Program-made: the position numbers and the translations under genes
Notes under the pieces: generated by a model
The model's database searches: none
What the model saw: only the letters and a program-made list of their open reading frames with translations
Told to the model about the DNA's origin: nothing
Source: Anaerolineaceae bacterium UBA5211
GTDB taxonomy: Bacteria > Chloroflexota > Anaerolineae > Anaerolineales > Anaerolineaceae
DNA: 16,938 nt
Assembly (NCBI GenBank): GCA_002412595.1
Contig: DHVJ01000064.1
Coordinates: 43,688 to 60,625 of the forward strand
Direction: 5' to 3'
Shown: positions 11,594 to 16,938 of the stretch, one piece after another
How positions within the stretch are numbered: the first letter of the stretch is position 1
How the letters are laid out: each line of letters opens with the position of its first letter

Positions 11594-13876
11594 ATGATAT
11601 TAACGAGTAATCTTGGCTATCCAAGAATTGGCTTGAACCGTGAATTGAAGTTCGCTCTGGAAAAATACTGGAAAAGCGCACTATCGTTGAACGAACTTCA
11701 ACAAACTGCCGATCGTATTCAGACTTCAAACTGGATTGCCCAAAAAGAATTGGGTTTGGATTTCATTCCAAGCAATGACTTTTCATATTATGACCAGGTA
11801 TTAGATACCACGCTCATGTTAGGCGCCATTCCCGAGCGTTTCCAGCAGGAAAAAGAGCTGAAAGGATTGGACCTTTATTTTGCCATGGCGCGGGGTTGGC
11901 AGGACAGCCAGGGAAAGGCAATCCCGGCAATGGAAATGACCAAGTGGTTCAACACCAATTACCATTATCTTGTCCCGGAAATCAACGCCAATACCAAATT
12001 CAAACTGGATGACTCAAAACCGGTCGAAGCTTACCAATTAGCTCAAACACTCAACCTGAATACCCGTCCAGTGATCATCGGCCCGGTTACTTATCTGTTA
12101 TTAAGCAAAAGCGAAGATCCTGCTTTCAATCCACTCAGCAAATTGGATAAAATCCTGGACTTATATGTAAATCTTTTCAAAAAGTTAAATGATTTGGGTG
12201 TGAAATGGGTTCAGCTGGATGAACCCTTTCTGAGCATGGATTTGGGAAATTTGGAAGTGGATGCCTACCGGCAGCTCTTCAAACGCTTCAAATCGAACCA
12301 CAACCGACCCAATGTAATGTTAACTACTTATTTTGGCGATTTATTTGCCAACCGTGAATTAGTTGCCGCGTCACCCTTCGAAGGGCTGCATATCGACATG
12401 ACCAACTGCAGCCAACCTGGCAAAGTGCTGGCAGCCGTGCAAGAAGGGCAAATGGTTTCTTTAGGATTGATTGACGGGCGCAACATCTGGAAAAATGACC
12501 TGACCCAAACGCTCAAAACTATGGAAGAAATTTACGAACGTTTCCATTTTGAGAATATGGTTATCTCTCCTTCCTGCTCTATGCTGCATGTTCCTCAGGA
12601 TCTCAGCATAGAAAAAACTCTGCCCGGCGAGGTCTATCTCTGGCTGTCTTTCGCCCACCAAAAACTGGACGAGCTTTCGGAACTCAAGAAAGCCGGCAAC
12701 CGCAATTTCAGCCCAACCAGTTTTTTCCATAACAACCAAGGTGATGTAAATAGCCGCCGTGAAATCGCAAGAGTTGAAGCCCAACAGGGGGCTACCTCCG
12801 AAAAATCAGTTTCAACCCAGCGTCTTTCAGCTTTCGCCAAGAGGAAAGTCAGCCAGCAGGCTTTGTTGAACCTGCCTGCGCTGCCCACCACCACCATCGG
12901 TTCCTTCCCGCAAACATCTGAAATCCGAAAACTGCGTAGCCAGCTGCAAAAAGGCGCCATCAGTTTTGAGCAATACCAGACCAGCCTGGAGCTGGAAATT
13001 GAAAATACCATCCGCTTCCAGGAAAATATTGGCCTGGATGTGCTGGTGCACGGGGAATTTGAGCGCAATGACATGGTGCAGTATTTCGCCGAGAAAATGG
13101 CCGGCTTTGTCTTCACCGACAACGGCTGGGTGCAATCATTTGGTTCACGCTGCGTACGTCCGCCTATTATCTACGGAGCAGTCAGCCGCCCGGAACCCAT
13201 GACCGTGCGTTGGGCGACCTTCGCGCAGTCTCTGACGGACAAACCAGTTAAGGGCATGCTCACCGGACCGGTCACCATTCTACAATGGTCTTTTGTGCGT
13301 GATGATCAGCCCCGTTCCGAAACCTGCCGCCAGATTGCTTTCGCGATCCGCGCAGAAGTGCAGGACCTGGAAACTGCGGGGATTCACGTCATCCAAATCG
13401 ATGAACCCGCCCTGCGTGAAGGACTGCCGCTGCAGAAAAAGGACTGGCCGAATTATCTGAATTGGGCGGTAGAATGCTTCCAAATCGCTTCTGCCGGTGT
13501 GAAAGATGAAACCCAGATCCACACCCATATGTGTTACGCAGAATTTAATGACATCATTGAGGCTATCGCTAAAATGGACGCCGATGTTATCTCCATTGAA
13601 GCCAGCCGCTCTAAAATGGAACTGCTGCAGGCCTTCCAGAAATTTAACTATCCCAATGATATTGGCCCGGGTGTTTATGATATTCATTCGCCCAACATTC
13701 CCGAGGTTAAAGAGATCAGCGATTTAATCCACAAAGCCCTGGAAGTGATTCCAGCAGACCAGCTGTGGGTTAATCCTGATTGCGGCTTAAAAACCCGCCA
13801 GTGGTCTGAAGTGGAACCTGCGCTAAAGAACATGCTGGCAGCCGTGAAGAACGCCCGCAAAGAACTGGCAAAATAA
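11594..13876 (+). CDS. metE: Cobalamin-independent methionine synthase (5-methyltetrahydropteroyltriglutamate-homocysteine methyltransferase)
   Basis: Cytosolic zinc enzyme that transfers a methyl group from 5-methyltetrahydrofolate polyglutamate to homocysteine, the last step of methionine synthesis. Its 760 residues match the usual full length (753 in E. coli). The N-terminal barrel starts NLGYPRIGLNRELKFALEKYW, split here as NLGYPRIG (6-13) and NRELKFALEKYW. SPSCSMLHVP is conserved. The catalytic C-terminal barrel holds the zinc ligands His645 and Cys647 (HTHMCY), Glu669 (SIEASRSKME) and Cys730 (NPDCGLKTR), each four positions beyond the E. coli numbers. The ATG follows AGGAG at normal spacing. 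No S-box or other Met riboswitch fits in the 12-base gap, so control probably comes through the upstream DtxR-type gene's promoter. Confidence 0.97.
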   Translation: MILTSNLGYPRIGLNRELKFALEKYWKSALSLNELQQTADRIQTSNWIAQKELGLDFIPSNDFSYYDQVLDTTLMLGAIPERFQQEKELKGLDLYFAMARGWQDSQGKAIPAMEMTKWFNTNYHYLVPEINANTKFKLDDSKPVEAYQLAQTLNLNTRPVIIGPVTYLLLSKSEDPAFNPLSKLDKILDLYVNLFKKLNDLGVKWVQLDEPFLSMDLGNLEVDAYRQLFKRFKSNHNRPNVMLTTYFGDLFANRELVAASPFEGLHIDMTNCSQPGKVLAAVQEGQMVSLGLIDGRNIWKNDLTQTLKTMEEIYERFHFENMVISPSCSMLHVPQDLSIEKTLPGEVYLWLSFAHQKLDELSELKKAGNRNFSPTSFFHNNQGDVNSRREIARVEAQQGATSEKSVSTQRLSAFAKRKVSQQALLNLPALPTTTIGSFPQTSEIRKLRSQLQKGAISFEQYQTSLELEIENTIRFQENIGLDVLVHGEFERNDMVQYFAEKMAGFVFTDNGWVQSFGSRCVRPPIIYGAVSRPEPMTVRWATFAQSLTDKPVKGMLTGPVTILQWSFVRDDQPRSETCRQIAFAIRAEVQDLETAGIHVIQIDEPALREGLPLQKKDWPNYLNWAVECFQIASAGVKDETQIHTHMCYAEFNDIIEAIAKMDADVISIEASRSKMELLQAFQKFNYPNDIGPGVYDIHSPNIPEVKEISDLIHKALEVIPADQLWVNPDCGLKTRQWSEVEPALKNMLAAVKNARKELAK

Positions 13877-13907
13877 CACAAAGAATATAAACACACTGAG
13901 GCAGAAT

Positions 13908-15011
13908 ATGGCAATGAACCGATTGGAAAGGGTCTGCGCATTGATGCGCGACCACAAAATTCAGGCGCTGGCCGCCAACGCAGGCTCTGATCTGAAATAT
14001 CTCACCGGCCTTGATTTTCATCTATCCGAAAGACCGGCAATTTTATTATTGACCGCACAGGGCAAGGCTGCTTTCATTTTCCCTGAATTTGAAAAAGATA
14101 AAGCTGCTCAATCTCAAATTCCGGTAAAAGCCTTTCCTTACCCTGAAGATGCGCAATTGTGGCCCGGGGTTGCCGGTCAGGCGCTGGAAAGCCTGGGGTT
14201 AAGTAAAGCCGCTCTGGCAGTCTCCCCCACCGCGATGCGTTATCTGGAGATTCATTTGCTGCAAAGCGGCACTCCCGAATTGCAAATCATTTCCGGCACA
14301 GAAATTTTCCGGGATATCTTCATTCAAAAAGACGCTGAAGAAATCCAGGCCACTCGCCAGGCAGTTGAAATCGCACAGCAGGCACTGCTGCAAACCCTGC
14401 CGCATATCCAACCTGGAAAAACCGAGCAAGAAATTGCCAACCTGCTGGTAATCAACCTTCTAAAAGCCGGCAGCGAACCAGAGCTGGCCTTCAGCCCCAT
14501 CGTCGCAGCTGGGCCCAACGCGGCCAACCCGCACGCCAATCCGGGCAGCCGCGAGATGCAGCCTGGAGATATGCTCATCATTGATTGGGGTGCACGCTGC
14601 AGCGGTTACGTATCCGATATCACCCGTACATTTGCCATCAGTCATATTCCGGATGGTTTCACTGAAATTGCGCAGACGGTTCTGAAAGCCAATCAGACCG
14701 CGCGCGGATTGATCAAACCCGGCGTGCATGCTTGCGATGTGGATTCCGCTGCGCGTGATGTGATCAGTGCCGCGGGATTTGGAGAAAACTTCCTGCACCG
14801 CACCGGTCACGGCATCGGGCTGAATCCGCACGAAGATCCGTTTATCTCACAGACCAGCAACACTGTGTTGGACACAGGCATGCTTTTCACCGTGGAACCG
14901 GGTATTTATTTAACTGGTAAAGGCGGTGTACGCATTGAAGACAACGTGGCGGTGACGTCCAGCGGGGTGGAAACTCTCACCAGTCTGCCGCGAGGTATCA
15001 TTGTGCTCTAG
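13908..15011 (+). CDS. M24 family metallopeptidase, Xaa-Pro aminopeptidase/dipeptidase type
   Basis: Probable cytosolic peptidase that cleaves Xaa-Pro bonds. The 367-residue protein has a creatinase-like N-terminal domain (about 1-140) and a pita-bread catalytic domain with all five ligands: Asp226 (IIDWGA), Asp237 (SDITRTF), His301 (RTGHGIG), Glu330 (TVEPGIY) and Glu344 (RIEDNV). Length and layout fit bacterial PepQ-like and YpdF-like enzymes; aminopeptidase and prolidase activity cannot be told apart by eye. The ATG at 13908 follows GAGG by 6 bases; an ATG two codons later is an alternative. It lies 31 bases after metE and 28 bases before the esterase gene. It shares the fold of map elsewhere in the window but is a distinct subfamily. 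Confidence 0.93.
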   Translation: MAMNRLERVCALMRDHKIQALAANAGSDLKYLTGLDFHLSERPAILLLTAQGKAAFIFPEFEKDKAAQSQIPVKAFPYPEDAQLWPGVAGQALESLGLSKAALAVSPTAMRYLEIHLLQSGTPELQIISGTEIFRDIFIQKDAEEIQATRQAVEIAQQALLQTLPHIQPGKTEQEIANLLVINLLKAGSEPELAFSPIVAAGPNAANPHANPGSREMQPGDMLIIDWGARCSGYVSDITRTFAISHIPDGFTEIAQTVLKANQTARGLIKPGVHACDVDSAARDVISAAGFGENFLHRTGHGIGLNPHEDPFISQTSNTVLDTGMLFTVEPGIYLTGKGGVRIEDNVAVTSSGVETLTSLPRGIIVL

Positions 15012-15039
15012 CCAGAGAGCTAAACCACCCAGAGGCCTC

Positions 15040-15789
15040 ATGAAAGACATCCAAACTATTCCCAGCGCTGAACCTTTCTTTTTCCCCGGAGGAAAAACTG
15101 GGGTTATTCTTATCCACGGATTCACCGGCGCGCCTAAAGAAATGCGTCTGCTAGGCCAATCGCTGCACCGGCACGGTTTGAGCGTGCTGGGCGTGCGCCT
15201 GGCCGGGCATGCCACCCAACCGGAGGATATGCGCCGCACGCGCTGGTGGGATTGGCTGGCCTCAGTCGAGGACGGGATTAATTTTCTGTCTTCTTCCTGC
15301 GACCGCATCTTCTATGCCGGTCTGTCGTTGGGCGGTGATCTGGCGTTAATCGCTGCGGCGCGTATCCCGCCCGCAGGTGTAATCGCCATGTCTGCTCCAT
15401 ATACGGTAGATAGACGTGCTCGTTATCTAAAACTGGTCAGCTGGCTGGTACCCTGGTATAAAAAAAACGGAAAGCCGGAAGAGGATGAAGATACCCCGCA
15501 CCGCCATGTAGAATATCCCGCATACCCCACACGCTCGTTATCAGAACTGTATGCCGCCACTCAGGCCATGCATCAATCGCTCGCTCGCATTAGCTCACCC
15601 GTACTGTTGATCAATTCCAAATCCGACCCTACAGTCCCGTTTGAACACGCCGCGAAAATAATAAATCTGCTCAATACGCCGGAGGTGGACCAGGTCGTTT
15701 TGCAAACCAGCGGGCACGTGGTGACCGAAGATGCTGAAAAAGAAGTTGTGTTCGATGCTGCCTATCAATTTATCCGGAAACACAGCTAA
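15040..15789 (+). CDS. Alpha/beta-hydrolase, carboxylesterase/monoacylglycerol lipase type (Est30-like)
   Basis: Probable cytosolic serine esterase acting on short acyl esters or monoglycerides. The 249 residues show the full triad: nucleophile elbow GLSLGG with Ser96, Asp196 in NSKSDPTVP, and His226 in TSGHVV. The oxyanion segment is HGFTGAPKEMR (26-36). Spacing and length agree closely with Geobacillus Est30 (Ser94, Asp193, His223 from memory). The ATG at 15040 was preferred over an in-frame TTG at 15001 because AGAGG lies 4 bases upstream of it and the TTG lies inside the preceding peptidase gene. The physiological substrate is not evident from the neighbours. Confidence 0.9.
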   Translation: MKDIQTIPSAEPFFFPGGKTGVILIHGFTGAPKEMRLLGQSLHRHGLSVLGVRLAGHATQPEDMRRTRWWDWLASVEDGINFLSSSCDRIFYAGLSLGGDLALIAAARIPPAGVIAMSAPYTVDRRARYLKLVSWLVPWYKKNGKPEEDEDTPHRHVEYPAYPTRSLSELYAATQAMHQSLARISSPVLLINSKSDPTVPFEHAAKIINLLNTPEVDQVVLQTSGHVVTEDAEKEVVFDAAYQFIRKHS

Positions 15790-15825
15790 AAAACCGATGA
15801 TCCTGATAAGGAGACCCACTACGTT

Positions 15826-16458
15826 ATGACCATAACCATCCATACCTTTGTACTCGGTGCCATTAAAAATAATACCTACCTGGTGGTGGATGATGCCACG
15901 CGCCAGGCCGCGATCATCGATCCGGCAGCCCCAACCAATCGGATTCCAGCCCTGTTGGAGGAAAAAGGTTATCAGTTAGCATATATGCTCATCACACACG
16001 CCCATTTTGACCACATCGGGGGTGTTAAGTGGATGCAATCCCTATCCCAGCAGCACATCCCTGTGGCTTTGCACGCGCTGGATTTGGATTTATGGAAGTC
16101 AGGTGGTGGTTCCAAAGATTTCGGTTTCGAATTTGATCCCGGACCGGCCCCCGATCTGATCGTCTCGGATGGACAGATTCTGCCGCTGGGAAAAACCAGT
16201 CTCACTGTTCTACACACACCCGGCCACTCCTTTGGACATGTTACTTATCTTGACTTGGAGGACCAGGCCGCTTTTTGCGGTGACCTGATTTTCTATCACG
16301 GCGTGGGTCGCACCGATCTGGATGTCTGCAACGAAGATGACCTGTTCAATAGCATCCGCACGAAAATCCTAACGCTGCCGGGAAATACCGTTCTTTACAC
16401 TGGGCATGGAGCCAAAACCACTGTCCAGGAAGAAATGGACAATAACCCATTTCTTTAG
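15826..16458 (+). CDS. Metallo-beta-lactamase-fold hydrolase (glyoxalase II-like)
   Basis: Probable cytosolic dinuclear metal hydrolase, perhaps acting on thioesters. The 210-residue protein has the family ligands THAHFDHIGG (His58, His60, Asp62, His63), HTPGHSFGH (His134), CGDLIF (Asp153) and YTGHGAKTT (His194). It is shorter than true glyoxalase II (about 250 residues) and lacks that enzyme's C-terminal domain, so YcbL-like hydrolase is a safer description than GloB. The ATG at 15826 has AAGGAG 12 bases upstream, an unusually long spacing, and no nearer in-frame start exists. It is the last gene of the run starting at the DtxR-type regulator; an insertion sequence begins about 22 bases past its stop codon. 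Confidence 0.9.
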   Translation: MTITIHTFVLGAIKNNTYLVVDDATRQAAIIDPAAPTNRIPALLEEKGYQLAYMLITHAHFDHIGGVKWMQSLSQQHIPVALHALDLDLWKSGGGSKDFGFEFDPGPAPDLIVSDGQILPLGKTSLTVLHTPGHSFGHVTYLDLEDQAAFCGDLIFYHGVGRTDLDVCNEDDLFNSIRTKILTLPGNTVLYTGHGAKTTVQEEMDNNPFL

Positions 16459-16479
16459 GGTAAATATAATAAAAAGTAA

Positions 16480-16507
16480 AGAGGCTGTCCCAAAAGGGGC
16501 AGTCTCT
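16480..16507. terminator. Hairpin at the left end of the insertion sequence, possible bidirectional terminator
   Basis: Bases 16480-16491 pair with 16496-16507 over 12 positions (two G-U wobbles) around an AAAA loop. The plus strand continues CTTTAT, a weak T tract. The minus strand continues CTTTTTATT after a few bases, a better one. It could stop readthrough from the metE operon into the element, or from the element outward. Confidence 0.55.
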
Positions 16508-16938
16508 CTTTATAAAAATAAAGAAGTTTAATAAAATAGGGGGATGAAAAGACAAGTATTCAAACCCTATCAACAAAAACAAGCCATGCTGCTGCCACCC
16601 AGTTTGGAGGAGATGATCCCGGCTGGGCATTTGGTGCGGGTAGTAGATGAAATGGTAGAGCAGCTGAATGTAGAACCGTTATTGAAACAGTACAAGGGAG
16701 GGGGGACGAGCGCCTATCATCCCAAGATGATGCTGAAAGTGATCATATACGCGTACACCCAACGGACATTTTCATCACGGCAGATCGCCAAAGCGCTGCG
16801 GGAGAATATCAATTTTCTGTGGCTAAGCGGGATGAGCCGACCGGATTTCAGGAGCATCAACCGTTTTCGCGGAGAAGTGATGAAGCGGGTAGTGGAAGAA
16901 GTATTTTATGGAGTGATCGAACAACTGCTGGATAAAGG
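16481..16938 (+). mobile_element. Left end of an IS1182-family insertion sequence (continues past window)
   Basis: The element appears to begin at GAGGCTGTCCCAAAA (16481-16495), which resembles the terminal inverted repeats common in IS1182-type elements, and carries a plus-strand transposase from 16544. The right end and the target-site duplication are outside the window, so the exact boundary is inferred. It sits just after the stop codon of the metallo-beta-lactamase-fold gene without disrupting it. Confidence 0.8.
16544..16938 (+). CDS. IS1182-family transposase, N-terminal part (truncated by window edge)
   Basis: DDE-type transposase; 131 codons are visible, open to the window end. The protein starts MKRQVFKPYQQKQAMLLPPS and contains PAGHLVRVVDEMVEQL, GGGTSAYHPKMMLKVIIYAY and the DUF772-type helical segment FSSRQIAKALRENINFLWLSG followed by RPDFRSINRFR, all typical of IS1182-family N-termini. 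The catalytic DDE residues would lie further on. An AGGGGG run abuts the ATG at 16544, which is too close for a normal ribosome-binding site. The in-frame codon at 16532-16534 is a stop, so no earlier start is possible; Met15 is an alternative. Codon use (many GTA, CGG, AGC) differs somewhat from the neighbouring genes, as expected for a mobile gene. Confidence 0.9.
   Translation, partial: MKRQVFKPYQQKQAMLLPPSLEEMIPAGHLVRVVDEMVEQLNVEPLLKQYKGGGTSAYHPKMMLKVIIYAYTQRTFSSRQIAKALRENINFLWLSGMSRPDFRSINRFRGEVMKRVVEEVFYGVIEQLLDK

Noticed and set aside
15001..15039. TTG start at 15001 for the esterase gene
   Set aside because: It lies inside the end of the M24 peptidase gene with no ribosome-binding site; ATG at 15040 has AGAGG and gives the Est30-like length.
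1..16938. CRISPR array, prophage, toxin-antitoxin or defence island
   Set aside because: I saw no regularly spaced repeats, phage structural genes, or paired small ORFs with ribosome-binding sites; the only mobile DNA is the IS end at the right edge.

Overview
The window looks like chromosomal DNA of a free-living bacterium of moderate GC content. The gene content suggests a member of the Chloroflexota, probably Anaerolineae: a T-box-controlled leuS, recF next to def, a cyclic-nucleotide-binding/bacterial-PH membrane protein, and an IS1182-type element. This placement is inference from gene content; no rRNA or other marker is present. The first 3.5 kb (leuS, rsmG) is visibly richer in GC than the middle of the window.

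Layout. (1) 1-2129, minus strand: a perfect sigma70-type promoter, two tandem tRNA-Ala genes (anticodons CGC and GGC), a leucine T-box leader with its terminator, and the 5' two thirds of leuS, cut by the window edge. (2) 2129-3553: a HAD-family hydrolase (minus) divergent from rsmG (plus). (3) 3550-7006, minus strand: a gene run encoding a membrane protein with a cyclic-nucleotide-binding domain and two bacterial PH domains, then peptide deformylase (def), then recF. The stop codons of recF and rsmG interlock. (4) 7105-8586, plus: a membrane-anchored class A beta-lactamase-like serine hydrolase with a peptidoglycan-binding-like domain, followed by terminators. (5) 8736-10702, minus: methionine aminopeptidase (map) followed by an MFS transporter with AmpG/PAT-like features. 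(6) 10910-16458, plus: a tightly spaced probable operon of a DtxR/MntR-type regulator, cobalamin-independent methionine synthase (metE), an M24 Xaa-Pro-type peptidase, an alpha/beta-hydrolase esterase and a metallo-beta-lactamase-fold hydrolase. (7) 16481-end: the left end of an IS1182-family insertion sequence, with a terminal hairpin and the start of its transposase.

How the parts relate. Several genes deal with methionine at protein N-termini or its supply: def removes the formyl group, map removes Met, and metE makes Met. They lie in separate transcription units, so this may be coincidence. The metal-responsive regulator beside metE suggests control by metal supply, and palindromes lie over its promoter. 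Most genes are ordinary housekeeping genes, and I see no clearly new multi-gene system. The most unusual items are four: the apparent tRNA-Ala/tRNA-Ala/T-box/leuS transcription unit, the duplicated membrane-PH protein with a cyclic-nucleotide domain, the probable leaderless starts of rsmG and of that membrane protein, and the DtxR-like regulator with a mixed metal-ligand set upstream of metE. No stretch longer than 300 bases lacks a gene or RNA element.
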